Assembly (NCBI GenBank): GCA_963965975.1
Contig: OZ014422.1
Coordinates: 186,001-250,000 of the forward strand
DNA: 64,000 nucleotides
Direction of reading: 5' to 3'
Source of the DNA: Xestospongia bergquistia
Taxonomy: Eukaryota > Porifera > Demospongiae > Haplosclerida > Petrosiidae
The translations under genes were made by a program, and so were the position numbers. Positions within the stretch are counted from its first letter, which is position 1. Every line of letters begins with the position of its first letter. The notes under the pieces are model-generated. The model had not been told where the DNA came from. It worked only from the letters and a program-made list of their open reading frames with translations, and made no database searches. Shown one piece after another: positions 1 to 17,081 of this stretch.

Positions 1-72
1 GAAAAAGATTCCCTTATTTCTCAACAGGTATAGATGTGTGTTAATACAAGCTAATCTGTCTGTCTCTATGTA

Positions 73-1194
73 GCTTGAAGAGTGCCACAAAGAATTGGAT
101 ATATGCAAGCAACGTGCTACTCAACTAGACTCACAATATCAGAACACACTTCAAGAGTTGAATCATGCTCAAAGTGAATTAAAAAGCTTCCAAGTAATGT
201 AACCTCTGTACTTGAACAATAATCATGTTGTATTTCAGGAGAGCAGACATAACAATGAAAGAGATACCAACAGGAAAAGGATGAGAGTATTAAATGAGAA
301 AGTGACCTTGTTAGAGACACAACTAACTGACTCACATCAAAGACTGCAACAGACTGAGGACTCACTCCACTCTACTGAGGAGGAAAAGAGGAAACTATTA
401 CAGAAGCTAAGTTAGTTAAGATAACACACCCACACTCTATTCATTGTTTCTAACAACATGCAGGTGCACTCGAAGAACATTACAACACATTAATACGTAA
501 TCATTCACAATTGAAATTATTACTCTCTCGTTCACAAAATCAATACGAGAAACAACACAAACGTTATACATCTCTCCAAAGTGAGTATGATCAAATGGCT
601 GAACAAATATCAGAGTGGGCTGAGAGCCATCGATCTTCAAGTGAAGCTCTTGTAAAGAATATCAAGTATGTGTTTAGAGTAAACAAGAATTTCTATGGAT
701 ACTTTTATTTGCTAGGGAACAAGAAAAAGAAATAAATTCTTTGAAATGTAAACAACAACTATTAAAAAATGAAAATGAAACATTACGTGAACAATTACAA
801 GACAAGGCTCAAACCAGTAGTGGCAACTCTCAAGGAGCAAACTCGCTCGACTCCACACTTCGCAAACTAGAGTTACAATATCAACAAACACTAGAGAAAG
901 GAATGTATGTTGTAAACATTTCTTGGACAATGTATGATGTTTTATTTTAGTTCCAGTACCAGTGGACTAGATACATCAGGTTACTCTAGTCCAGCAGAGT
1001 CATCAGATGATTTAGATAAGGCTTATTGGATACGACGAGCTGGAGAGGTATTATTAATGTCTCCTTCTTTCATTTTTAATTTTATTTGTTGTTTGTAGTT
1101 GTCTGTACAACTTCAGGAAAGTAGTGAGTACTGGTCTGCTAAAGTACGAGAGCAATCTCTCAAGTTGGAAAAGTTTGAAAACCATCATTGTTAA
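73..1194 (+). CDS. Coiled-coil protein, C-terminal part (5' end outside window)
   Basis: Six exons read in one frame with GT..AG introns: about 73-193, 239-410, 464-665, 716-904, 951-1047 and 1099-1194, ending in TAA at 1192-1194. The product is almost entirely charged, heptad-like coiled coil rich in Leu, Gln, Glu and Lys. A short Ser-rich linker (SSPAESSDD) is followed by a final helix containing AYWIRRAGEL and EYWSAKVREQ, which is the most distinctive stretch. The beginning lies left of the window. I do not recognise the family with confidence; golgin-like or vesicle-tether-like coiled coils are possible, but this is only inferred from composition. The reading frame is clean, so it is likely a real expressed gene. 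Confidence 0.7.
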
Positions 1195-1730
1195 TTGTGT
1201 TTGTTATAAATTTTTTGTTATTACAACAACAACAATTACATTATTCATAAATTTGGTTCCTTTTGAACAATATTGTAATTATGACATTCATTATTTTGCA
1301 GGTTCTTTTTGTAACATTTCAAAGAACCAGTTTTGTGTTATACAAAGTTGTTGCCATGAGAGCGCGCGCGTAACCATACTCCGTATATTCATAGATGGGG
1401 GGGGACATCATGTATATTGTTTTCATTGGGTAGTGGTCGCGAGGTAGAATTTGATTGGTAGCGGCGCTTTTGGCCTCGGCATGTCAAAAGTACTTGTGTT
1501 TGTACTCTCATTCCTTTGAAAACTGCCGCCCTAAACCACAAGCATACCTCCGGCGTCTAATCTACTATACCTTTGTTCATATGTATGGCCCCAGCGACAG
1601 CTCATTGGATTGATTGCTAACGTAGCAGTAGATCGCGAATTGTAAGTTAAGTGATTGTGCTAATATCTACACATTTTAAAGAAGACATTTTGCTAGTTTA
1701 AACTAAAAAAACAGATCGAGAGAAGCTATT
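1195..1730. other. Intergenic region upstream of axin A
   Basis: 536 bases between the coiled-coil gene and the axin A start. It holds the presumed 3' UTR of the former and the promoter/5' UTR of the latter. It is the most GC-rich part of the neighbourhood, with an alternating GCGC stretch near 1361 and a G8 run near 1397. I see no TATA box or other gene in it. Confidence 0.5.
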
Positions 1731-2453
1731 ATGGCTGTTGATCATGAATTAGCTCTGGAGGAAGCACTCCAACGTATTGGTGGAGACACGAACGAGTCGG
1801 ACGAAGATAACATGAGTGTTGTCTCTGGCTATGAGGGACAAGAAGAAGAAGAACAAGCACCATCTTACACAACATCTCATAGACTGTTTCCTCGAACTAG
1901 CCAAGTGCCGTCTTCTGTCTCTCTCAAACAAATACTAGATGATGAGAGATCGTTCACTTTATTTCGAAGATTTCTCAAGGACCAATGTATCTCTCGTAAT
2001 CTTCAGTTTTGGTTGAGTTGCGAGTACTATCGAAACCAGCCACCCAGCGAAAAGAATAAAGTGTTAGAAATGGCTAAAGCAATTTATGTTAAGTTTCTCA
2101 AGAGCTCAGCACCACTCCATGTATCTGTACTGGACAGTACGAGACACACAATACAAGTAATGATGCAAAAATGTCAGTTACGTGATGAACCTGATTTGAC
2201 TTTGTTCCAACAAGCTCAACAAGAAATCTACCAGCAAATGGAAGCTAATGAGCTTCGGCAGTTTTTATGTTCAGATGCATTTCCAGAGTGTCCTCAGTTT
2301 AATAGAGCAAATGGTTTAGGATCTGTGATATCAGAGATGGGATTTCAACCGTCAAGGTATCGTAATGGTGGATCACTTCATTCGAGTGATGACTCAACGT
2401 CTGTAACCAGTTTCACATCAGAGTGCGTTATTAATGTTACGTTGTTGTGTTGT

Positions 2454-2530
<77 letters not shown>

Positions 2531-4184
2531 CATGTATTCATGCATGTATGTTTAACTGACATTTGGTTTGTCTAGCAAGCCTTTGATCTAGTTTTATATG
2601 AATGATTGTTATCACCTCACTGACTCTCATCTCACCTCCTCCCGCACTTTTTAGGGAAGTTTGTTCCACACATACTCAAGTACTATGCATGCCCCCTCAT
2701 ACAAGACTTGCATTTACACCGAGGAATGCTCATTCTGACACAGAACACTCATCTCGTGTAAGGAGATCTGTCTCTATTGTTATAACAACACTCTTGTTAC
2801 ACCTCTTACTCTTCAATAGGCACAACACTCTACTGGAATGACTACACATTACAGCAGAAACAAGATACTCACTCAAAATCAATTCTATGATATTTTGTAC
2901 GAGAGATTAGTAGCTGTTAAAAAAGACCGTGCCAATCTGAAACAACGAGCACGAAATATCGCAAGAGAAGCTGGAAAGTCTTATGAAGACATTATGGTAA
3001 ATTGCATCCTCTCTCTATATATATTAAATTATATACTGACTTTATATCATATTTAGTCAATGGAATGGTATGATGCACCAGAAGCAATCAAATATGCTCG
3101 TTTTGATGAGGAAGCTCCGCCTACTAAGAGAGAGTCTAGCTCATATATTATTAGCATTGCAGCTAGAGAGATACAGGAGGCAGTCAAGGACTTAGATATA
3201 ACAAGACAAGTTAGTACATATCTACTCACATAATGTTTACAGTAATACACGCAATATCTATTAGGTTCGTCAAAAGCGTACCTCAAACATATCGAGTTCT
3301 GCTTCCAGCTATATTAGTGACAGTGGCGTGGGTGAGAGCTTCTTTCCCAGTAGTGGGAGTGGTCCTCAGCACATCAGCAGCAGAAGTGCTCCACAACGTG
3401 TGCAAGCTTATCTTCAAAGTCAACATCACTTCAATAGTCAGTTATCAGAACGTGATGCCAAGGCCCAGGTGGCTGCTACCATGTTAATGAATAACTCTGT
3501 ACATTCAGAAGAATTAAATCCAACAATGCATAGCCGTCGTCATTTTAATAATTATCCAGGGGCTTACTCATCTGATGATAGCTCTTCTTGTTTTACAGCA
3601 ACCTCTCATTCATCTAATTCAGAGTTTTTTATACCTCGTAGAACTCATCATGTGTATGGTGACTCTAACGAGGGTAGTACCAGACATTCCAGGTAATTGT
3701 TGTCAAATAAACAAAATACCATAATTAATTATGTCATTTATTTCAATTATTTCATATAGATATCCACCTGGTATGCGTCGTATGACAAGTAATCCCAGAC
3801 GTCCACCCCCATCTCGTTTTATTCCACCTCCTCCTCAACAACCACCATTGAGAGCTATGTCACCAGCTGTTCCTTCTTCAACTGACTCTCTTCTTGTAGC
3901 ATACACAATGGATGGTTTTAATAGTACTCTAGCAAAGAGAGTACAATCAAATCAACTTACTTTGGGTGAATTTAAAGAGAAAGTATTTGCCAGAAGAGGT
4001 CATTACAGGTAATACAAATTACATCTGATGTTTTAGTAGTTAATTTTGTGTTAGATTCTTCTTTAAAAGTTTCTGTGAAGAGCTAGGCAGTGAGATATTG
4101 GAAGAGATATCAGAAGATAGTCAACAGTTACCACTATATGAAGGAAAGATTGTAGGCCATGTTGAAAAAATGAACGACTTGTAA
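1731..4184 (+). CDS. AXIN: Axin (RGS + DIX scaffold), copy A
   Basis: Wnt-pathway scaffold of the beta-catenin destruction complex. The first exon starts at the only good ATG (1731) and encodes an acidic N-terminus and then a complete RGS domain at about residues 63-186 (LKQILDDERSF... LQFWLSCEYYR... LRQFLCSDAFPEC), the fold that binds APC in known axins. The donor is probably GTGCGT near 2422, just before a TG microsatellite. Later exons (2655-, 2820-, 3058-, 3265-, 3761- and 4054-4184) encode a Ser-rich linker, a Pro-rich stretch (RRPPPSRFIPPPPQQPP) and a C-terminal DIX domain (LLVAYTMDG... LTLGEFKEKVFARRGHYRFFFK...), used for head-to-tail polymerisation with Dishevelled. I could not identify clear GSK3- or beta-catenin-binding helices by eye. 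RGS plus DIX in this order is diagnostic of axin. A second copy lies at 47827-49399 on the other strand. Confidence 0.93.
2457..2526. repeat. (TG)n microsatellite in axin A intron
   Basis: About 70 bases of uninterrupted TG immediately downstream of the presumed donor that ends the RGS exon. A reading frame through it gives only Cys-Val alternation and is not coding. Confidence 0.95.
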
Positions 4185-4691
4185 CCATTCTTTTTGTAAA
4201 ATTGACTTCTAATTATTCTATCTTATTGTTTCTCTCTTTTTATTTCTATCTCTCTCTCTTTCTCTCTCCTCTTTTCTTTATATTTATGTTAATGAATCAT
4301 TTCTACATTATCTATCGAAATATTGTGTAATTCATTTTCCTCTTGTTAGTTTGCTTCTACTTATGATTGGAATGTACAGTGCACCAAAATGTAATATGTC
4401 TTCAAAAGAAACAGTTGGTAGACAATCCCCTTCTCAATCTGTCTTTCCCACCACATATGGTTTCAACACTGTAATATGAGAAGGATTGGCAGCCACAGAA
4501 ACAGGTCATTACAGGCCAATAAGGTTGGCAGAGGATTATCAAACACAAAGGGTACAGACCTTTGATCTGGTGTACCAAACATATTGTACACCTAAATGGT
4601 TGTACTAACTGATATGTTATCAACTTATAACATAGCTTTGATTGTAAAGGTAGTGTAGAGGTTGACAAGATCTATATGTTTATTAATATCT
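4185..4691. other. Convergent intergenic region, axin A / CEP95
   Basis: 507 bases between the 3' ends of two convergent genes. It contains a long pyrimidine-rich tract (about 4225-4290) and otherwise AT-rich 3' UTR-like sequence. The longest open frame (minus, 4402-4668) has no recognisable domain and no intron context, and I treat it as noise. Confidence 0.5.
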
Positions 4692-7229
4692 TTAGATCTT
4701 TCTTGTTAATTTCTCTTTCAATAACTCTTTGTCCAATTCTCTGTAATGAATATTGTCTTTCTCCCAGTCATCCAAACCAGACCATAATCTAGTGATTTCA
4801 GACTCCATGTGTTGTCTTAATTCTCTCTCAGATTTACTCATAGCCTAATAAACAGATGTGTTGTTAATATGAAGGTATACCACATCAAAGTTAAGCTTTG
4901 CACTGTGTACCTGTTGTTGAGCCCTTTCTCGTATTAGTGCTTCTTTTTGTTCTTTTTCAATTGCCTCAGCAATCATTGCTAATCTATCATGATAGCTAAA
5001 ACATAAATACAAAAATAAGAATATCATAGTAAACAAACTCAAGCCATTATGTTGCGTGCGTGCGTATTTGTATGAACACACTTACAATGTTTCCAAAGAT
5101 TGTAGATGATCTTGATGTTGCTTAGCAACAACTTCCTGTTTTTCTTTTGCATATTGTTTCATTTCTCTAATGTTTTCTGTTTTTATTCTTAGACATTCTT
5201 CAAAGGCAAGTTTATAAACCTATTACATCATTATGACATAACACAACATTGTTATAATGACATACTTGTTCCTCTCTTGTTCTCTTTTTTTGTAACTTAT
5301 TTCTAATAGTAATTTCATAATCTTTAAAATACCGACGTGCTCTAGCTGTCGCCTGGCGATGATTTTGAAGACTGACTTGAAGTAACCTCTCATGTTGACG
5401 CTGTTCAGCTATAGCATGCTATAGTATCAGAGACATGTGAAGTAAATTATAATATATATATATATATTATATATGATGTCATTAATGCTATAGCACACTA
5501 CTATAAGGTGCTATAGTATCAATGACATCATAGTGAAGAGTATTGTAATATTAGATCCTTTGATATTGAATTACATACCATTTTTTGAGTGTGGTGCAAT
5601 TCCTTATTTAGTAAAGTTAAAAGAGATTTTTGTCTTTGATGCATCTCCTCAATCTGTGGATTATTACGTCATCTTATGTGTGTGTGGTATTAATGTCAAT
5701 AAATACTTTTTTGTGAGTAGGATTAGTTTGTGGGTGGGAAGACATTGTCTGAGACTTTAACTGACGTGCTTGTTGTTGCCACAGACGTCTCTCTGTTGCA
5801 GGACTACTATGAACACCTGGAAATGCCTCCTGTACTGCTGATATTAAAGGACCTGGTTATACATTATATAACAATATAAGTTATTATATAATACAAATTA
5901 CCTGTTGGTTCAGGTTTAACCACACATCCTTTGATGTGTGATGCCATAATAGGAGCATGCTTTGTGATATAACAAGCAATAATTATATCAGTTATTGTTA
6001 TGATTACCTTCCCCTTGTGTTTTGATGAAGGCTTCTTCTTGTTATGTCTAACCACATTGTTGAGATAACTATGATACAACGTCTTAAGAATCTCATTGTG
6101 GGATTGTGAGGGAATATCAGAGGATTTTAGTCTGTCTTTATCAAAATCTAGACATTGATCATGTCTAACAGATTCTTCAGTAGAATATTGATCATGGCAG
6201 CTGGTAGAATGTTGATTAAGATAATGGTCACAGCTGGGATGATCATCATTTTTCGTTCTTTCTGATTTCTCAGTTAATGTCGTATTATCAGGTTGAGGTA
6301 TAAGAGAATCAGTAGAGGAATCAGAGAGAGGATGTGGTACACATATTGAGTGACTGGTAAATGAAGAAGATAGTGAACTAATACTTAGTGCAGGTATGTC
6401 CAATTCCTAAAAGATCATGTGATAGTCATGTGATCGGGTATGTGACATTCCACTTACTTTAGAAATAGCATCTTCCTTCACAAGTTTATCTTCAGGCAAA
6501 CGAGATTTAGGACCTTAATTAGTGGGTGGAGCTTGTATTGAGAATATATCAAATAGATTGTACCTTGATGTGGAGTACTTTGATGAAGGGGTGGAGCTAA
6601 GCAATCATGAGTAGGCGGAGTTAATGGAGTACAAGGCTTTGATGTTGAAGGTATTATAATAGGAGGTCGTATAGTGAGTTCTTCTTGTAAAACCTCATTT
6701 ACTACTTTAATACCTTATATGGTATGTAATATAATATTCATTAAAGGGGTATGGCTATACCTTCCTCCGATAACATATTAGAGTCATCAGTAGTACTGTC
6801 CACAATATCTAATTGAAATAATACACCAAATATTTCCAATAGATTTTTCATAGCAAGAAGGTCACCCTAGAGTGCGGTAATGGGTGTGGTTTATTTAAAA
6901 TGTACATACCTTTGCAATATCACGTCCTTTGATATGACTAAGTGATATCTCAGGTGGGAGGAGTTTTGATAAAGCATTAATAATAGTTTGACATCGAACA
7001 CTTTCTCTAGTACTTTTATTGAGAGTACCAGTTGGTACATTTGTTAGCTTGTTATAAAGAGTAGAGAATAGAGTAGAGTTACATTGTTTGATTGTACTGA
7101 GTTCTTGTTTCAAACCAGCATTAATTAAAATAGTATTAGCTAAAGTTAATACTAAGAAGAGAAATACGATTTTAAATAATTATTATATTAATTATTATTT
7201 TGAATACCTTTTTTTTCTGTTAGCTCCAT
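4692..7229 (-). CDS. CEP95: CEP95-like centrosomal protein (NN-CH domain + coiled coil)
   Basis: Multi-exon gene starting at ATG 7229 (MELTEKK, then a splice) and ending with TAA at 4692. The N-terminus carries an NN-CH-type calponin-homology-like domain: the stretch LPPEISLSHIKGRDIAK followed by GDLLAMKNLLEIFGVLFQL matches the remembered CEP95/CCDC45 pattern (LSHI.G..I..GD...IKNLLEIFDGLL). The middle (5864-6403) is a low-complexity Ser/Asp/His-rich linker. The C-terminal exons (4692-5400) encode a charged coiled coil (ARARRYFKDYEITIRNKLQKK, SYHDRLAMIAEAIEKEQKEAL) ending KEKLTRKI. CEP95 localises to centrosomes and spindle poles in vertebrates; the role here is inferred from that. It shares a 56-base divergent promoter with the TUG gene. 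The assignment rests mainly on the NN-CH block; another NN-CH protein is possible. Confidence 0.75.
5474..5530. repeat. Imperfect palindrome in CEP95 intron
   Basis: Two 22-base arms, beginning TGATGTCATTAATGCTATAG and ending CTATAGTATCAATGACATCA, are near-perfect reverse complements separated by about 13 bases. A (TA)n tract and a further partial copy of the arm (about 5418-5440) lie just upstream. This may be a small foldback element. Confidence 0.7.
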
Positions 7230-7285
7230 AATGTTTGAATAACTAGTAACTAAGGTGGGCATTGATTGGAACTTCAATCTAATTA
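7230..7285. promoter_or_regulatory. 56-bp bidirectional promoter CEP95 / ASPSCR1
   Basis: The two start codons face away from each other across only 56 bases, so both core promoters and both 5' UTRs must overlap here or extend into the partner's coding sequence. No TATA box is visible. Confidence 0.6.
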
Positions 7286-9542
7286 ATGCGCAGCAGCATG
7301 TCATCTGTGATTGTACTGTGTCCCAATGGTAGGAGAGTAACAGTCAAAACAGGACCCAATTCTCCTCTATTGCAAGTAATATCCTGTAATTATTGTTATA
7401 ATAATATTTTTATTTTATTTTTAAAGGTATTAGAGCAGGCTTGTGCTAAACAACAGCTTGATCCTGATCAGTATGTACTGAAGTAAGCTGCTATGTTATT
7501 ATAGAGTTTTAAGTTATTATCATGGTTTATTAGACGGGAAGGTGCTAAAGTATTTTTAGATCTCTCGTGTCCTTTCCGGTTTTCTGGTCTCACAAATAAT
7601 GCAAAATTAGAACTTGCTGTAACAGATCGTCCAAGATCATCAGGTGATGATACATTACATCATGTGATGTCATAAGATGTCATGATATTACAGGACAGAA
7701 AGATGTGCAGTTAGTGGTCCAGACTGAAGATGGACAACGCATACAAGATGTATTTCCTTTGACCACATCTCTCTGGTCAATCCTGGAACACCTTCAATTA
7801 ATAACAATACCAAATCCAGCCATTATTTATATGAGACAACAAATAATAGGAGAATATAGTCTTAAAACTACATCATTAAAAGATTTAGGCCTCTCACAGG
7901 GACGAGTGGCAATCAGATTAGTTTCTCTGCCATCCTCAAGGGAATATCCTATGGAGGAATGTCCTACAGAGGTACATTCTATAGAGAAGCATCCTACAGA
8001 GATACATCCTATGGAGGAATGTCCTACAGAGGTACATCCTATAGAGAAGCATCCTACAGAGGTACATCCTACAGAGGAACATCCTACAGAGGAACATCCT
8101 AGAGAGAAACATAACAGTTCAGTACATAAACTCTCAGAACAAGTGGTAGAAGTGATTCAGAAGGAGTTACCAAGTAGTGAGACATTAGAATGTTCTAGTA
8201 CATCAAACAATGACAATATATCAACTCCAATGTTTCCAGTTCTTCCCTTTTCTATATTTCCCAATAATGAATCAGAGACAGTACATGAATCAGAATTAAT
8301 ACCAGAGGTACAATCTGAAAAAATGTCAGAACCTATGGATCTGGAGAGAGATTTAAGAGAAGGTAACTACTGTAATATATAAGATTATGTCATCTATTGT
8401 GTAGCTTTAAGACAATATATACAACCTGTTACCACTAGACAATCATCAGTTCAGAAAATATATGAGGTATGTTGTATTGTTTAATTGATTAATAACTTTC
8501 AATAACTAGGAGCCTTGTGAACGTGACCCTATTATTTATCATCTTGATGCTGTTGCCACTACACCTACTGGTATGATAACCACACCCACATTAATAATGC
8601 ATTATATTTTCCATTAATATTAGAGGATGTAGATGATAATTTCTTTAAAGTAACAATCAGTGATGCTCTAATGATGCAACAAGACTTAAAGAGACAAGTG
8701 TATGAATAGATGTATGATTGGATGACAAATGGATGGATGGGTAGATAAATGGATGGATAGATGAAATAGAGAATTATATAAATTTGTATATTTAGCAAGA
8801 TGTTATCTGATGCTCCCTTGGTTACTACGGCAATGAAAGAGACAGGAGATAAAGGAAAGTGGTCTATATATCATCAAACTGTTATACGTGTCATCTTTCC
8901 TAATCGTTGGGTATTACAAGGTTGTTTTAATAGTGGAGAATCATGTAAGGTCTTCAAATGATATTAATTTTATTAATTGTATTTTAGTGAAATCGCTTGT
9001 TCAGTTTGTGCGAGAACATTTGGCACATCCAGGTTTAAAGTTTCACCTCTGTAAGTGATTACAAGTGGGCGTGGTAACTATTATTTTAATTATCAGATAC
9101 TGCACCACCAAAAGAAATATTAAAAAGTGGCCGTCCAACTTTTGCGGAGGCTGGATTTGTTCCAGCTGCACTGATTCACTTCAGTCCTGATGAAGGTCAA
9201 AATAGTGATGGTTCATTCCTATCTGATGTCAGCATGACCAACTACCAAAGTACTGCATTACAAGCTGAAATAAATGCTAGTCAGAGAAGGTTAGTTAAAT
9301 TAGGTAGTGGGTATGGCTATAATGTTATCCCACAGATCACACAAGTCTCCATCTTCACCTACTAACATGTTACTTGAAGAGCCTTCATTGACTACAGGTA
9401 CACACAATATATTATAACAATAACAACATTTGTTGTTATAATAGAACAACAGTTACCAAGACGACGACAACAACAACAACAACAATCACAAAATAACTCT
9501 GGACAAAAATTACCTAAGTGGTTAAAACTTGGTCAAAAATAA
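7286..9542 (+). CDS. ASPSCR1: TUG/ASPSCR1, UBX-domain tether protein
   Basis: The N-terminus (SSVIVLCPNGRRVTVKTGP) and the following exons form the tandem ubiquitin-like domains of TUG; the second contains LVVQTEDGQRIQDVFPL and KDLGLSQGRVAIRLV. A low-complexity region follows, then the TUG core (DNFFKVTISDALMMQQDLKRQ), a UBX domain (VIRVIFPNRWVLQGCFNSGE... FHLYTAPPKEIL) and the characteristic end LPKWLKLGQK with TAA at 9540-9542. In vertebrates TUG tethers GLUT4 vesicles at the Golgi and acts on p97/VCP hexamers. Insulin-type roles cannot be assumed here, but p97 binding is plausible. An in-frame Met lies at 7298, four codons after the chosen start. Unusual: a perfect-register pentapeptide repeat inserted after the second ubiquitin-like domain (see 7954-8112). 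Confidence 0.93.
7954..8112 (+). repeat. Coding 15-bp tandem repeat in TUG: E-x-(H/C)-P-(T/I/M)
   Basis: About ten consecutive 15-base units encode a pentapeptide Glu-x-His/Cys-Pro-Thr/Ile/Met. The array is acidic and His-rich, remains in frame, and interrupts the linker between the ubiquitin-like region and the TUG core. I recall no such array in vertebrate TUG. Confidence 0.9.
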
Positions 9543-9588
9543 TTATATATGACAAATTTGATAATAAATTTTGAGTGATTCATAATAT

Positions 9589-11474
<1,886 letters not shown>

Positions 11475-11580
11475 GTGAGTGGTCCTCTAATTTAAAGGAT
11501 AGTCACACCCATTGGAAGTAATATTAAAACTAGTAAAAAATAAATAACGATAGTAGTATCTATGATGAAAAACAGCAACT

Positions 11581-14418
11581 ATGAATGGAAGCAGTAAGTT
11601 AGCTGTTAATAACTGAGATAGTTTGTATGCTAGTAATGGACTGTCCTTACATGGTATGAAATGGGTGTGGCACATTTTTAACTTTTAGGCTCAGAAGACT
11701 CTGTTAAACAAAACTTACAAGATAGACTCCTTGACTCTGTCAAACAAGTAAACATGAATAATGACTCCATCCTTCAATCTGCTCCACCCCTTTAGTGTCA
11801 GTCTCATTTTGGTGCTCGTCAAGAAGTAGCTACAGAAGGAGATCTTCGTGTTAATACATTGTGTGCAGAATGGGAGGCTGTCCTTAGCCACGGAATGAAG
11901 AAACCTAAAACCAAGCTAAGGTAATGGGTGTGGCACATAATAATGTCATTAATTTTATTATTAATTACAGGAGTTTTGGTAGTAAAGTTGACACTTTAAC
12001 AGGTAATAGTACATGGCTAAAAATTGGTGATTTTATACTAGTGTAGTAGGTGTGGCTTTATGGCCATTAATTAGACCATTCCTTGTTAATGAAGAACAAG
12101 ATAGATTTGTTAGACTGAGGTTTGTTAATAGTGATATTGGACGAGGTAGGCCCCTATAATTATGAAGTCATTATTATATTTGATTTTTTTAGGAAGAGCA
12201 TGGTTAAGAGCAGCTATAAATGAACGAACTTTAGAGAATTATTTACACACAATGTTATCAGATTTAACCCATATAAGGCAAGTGACCTTTGACCTTTATC
12301 GTACATATTACTATTATAATATATCAGAACTTTATATGAACCATATGCATTTCTCCTTGACGATGAGCGATCTTCCATGTTACCAGTAATGGCAGCTGGT
12401 AAATAAAGTTAATGAAGATTAATTTATTAATCATCTGTTTCTCCTTCCAGGATTAAATTCTATTTTGTTCTCACTATCTGTGGATGCTGAATATCTCAAT
12501 TCTCCTCTACGTCGTGTTGAAGTACCCTCTATAGCACCAACTTTAAGACCATCCATTACTAAGACTACACCTGATTTTGCTAATCGTATTGGTCAAGATA
12601 CTGCAACGCAAGTAGATTTGGTTGTTGCTAGCAACAAAAAAAAGAAAAAGAAAAAGAAATCACCTTCACCAACTCTTGATACTACAAATATTGATAATAT
12701 TTTGGCCCAACCCACTAATTACATGATACTACCCCTTAATGTTACAGCAGAATATGATGATGATTTAAAAGTAAGTCAGGAGTTATGTCGTGATCCCAGT
12801 CCTGCTTCATTTGATGGGGTACATCCTTCAGATCCAACTCAATTTCTCTGCATATCCCCACAACCAGGAGAGGAAGGAGGCAGTGGTAGTCTTAATTCTT
12901 CACCATCATGTAGTGTACATAGCCTTAACTCTGCATCTGATGAAGCCACACCTCTTTTTGTGCCACCTTCTGATCCTCTGTCTGCTATTGAGGCAACAAA
13001 CAGTGTCTTACTAGCAGTCAAAGAAATTCAAGATCCTTCTGTAAGTGGGTGTATCATTAAGTAGTTTTATCAATTGTCTTTATAGCATGTTACCGCGGCA
13101 ACCATGAGTGAAGATGAGATGAAGGAGGCATTGAAAGCCCTGGTACGTAGCAAAGAAGAAGTTGAAGAATCACAACAACATACCTTACAAGAATTAGACA
13201 GAGAGAAAGAGAGAAGCCATCATTTAGAGAGAGAGTTACAACAAGTTAAAGAAGAATTACATACTACACGAGAACTACACACTCAACAGCAAGCAGGTTT
13301 GGAAAGGTAAAAAAATAACAATCTATACTCTATCTACTATTAAGTACCTTATCTAAGAGACACATTACATGATATTTTATAGAGAAAATGATTTACTACG
13401 TGAGCAGTTACGAAAATATGTTAGCATTGTACAACAACAACAACAACAACAACAAGGTGATGATGACAAACAGCTAGATGAATCTTTACCTCAGAAACTC
13501 TCTGAAGTCAGTTATATGCATCATATGATAGTCATGTGATAGCATTGTATGATAGTCATGTGATAGTCATGTGCTTTATTTAGATGGCTGAAATGTATGG
13601 AGAACTAATGGAATTCAATGATCGTCTACACAAAGAAGTAGCAACTAAAGACAGTCTTATTATTAAACTGTCTCATACATTACAACTTGCTAATATAAAA
13701 GTACTTATTTTTATTTTCATAATATTATACAGTCTATGGAATTTTTAGGTTCCAGTATCCACTGATCTCTTACCACCAGAAGCTCTGAAACCTGCTAAGT
13801 TAGTACAATTTTAAAACCTATTTAACTTTATTTGATTGGTCAATTAGAATTATAGAAGTGTGGATACCGTCAGTTATTAAACGTAAGGGGCGTGGTCCAG
13901 AGACACATCATGAATATCAAATATATGTCAAGTTGGGACAAGATGAATGGAATGTCTATAGAAGATATGCTGAGTTTTATGAATTTCATAGACAATTACA
14001 AAAAAATTTAGCAGAAATTCAAGAGTTTCAATTTCCTCCAAAGAAAGTTATTGGAAGCAAAGTAAGAACAACATATCATTACTTGTTAAACATCCTTTTA
14101 TTTAATAGGCTAATCAAGTGATTGAAGAACGTCGTCTGAAATTACAAGAATATCTCAGATTTGTAATTGAAGTCTGTTCTCGACCAAATGTAAAGAGAAA
14201 AGATGGACGAATCAATAATGCTATTGTTTATGAAGGAATAAGTAAAGAACACTTTTTGAAAGTGCTACCTTTTTTTAAGTAAGCTAGTGAGACTCCCCTA
14301 GTTTGTATTTGCGTGTTCCCTCAGTGATAGGAGTAAGGTAAATCAAGTATTACCATCACCATCAGCTGTTACTCCTCAAACTCCTTTGCTTAAATCACCT
14401 TCTTATAGTGGACTATAA
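11581..14418 (+). CDS. SNX29: Sorting nexin SNX29 (RUN + coiled coil + PX)
   Basis: I place the start at ATG 11581 (MNGS then donor GTAAGT), which splices in frame to SEDSVKQNLQDRLLDSVKQ. This matches the remembered SNX29 N-terminus. A RUN domain follows (GRGRAWLRAAINERTLENYLH, DDERSSMLPVMAAGLNSILF), then a Ser-rich linker with a Lys run at 12634-12660, a coiled coil (13104-13310 and after, with a short poly-Gln from CAA repeats near 13433), and a PX domain (VWIPSVIKRKGRG... VYRRYAEFYEFHRQL... FQFPPKKVIG), expected to bind phosphoinositides on endosomes. A final exon gives the tail ending KSPSYSGL. Domain order and end position fit SNX29/RUNDC2A. It converges on ECD with 79 bases between stops. 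Confidence 0.93.
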
Positions 14419-14497
14419 TATTTATTATATTGGTGTGGCAGATTATTGATTTATTAATTGTTAATAATTATGTTTATTATTATTATATGAAATTAAT

Positions 14498-17081
<2,584 letters not shown>

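Noticed and set aside
1124-1447. Plus ORF of 107 codons after the coiled-coil gene
   Set aside because: Out of frame with the coiled-coil exon and runs into the 3' UTR; no domain.
4402-4668. 88-codon minus ORF between axin A and CEP95
   Set aside because: No recognisable domain, lies in a convergent 3' region, composition like UTR.
5533-5760. Plus-strand 75-codon ORF
   Set aside because: Antisense to the CEP95 intron/exon region and without domain support.
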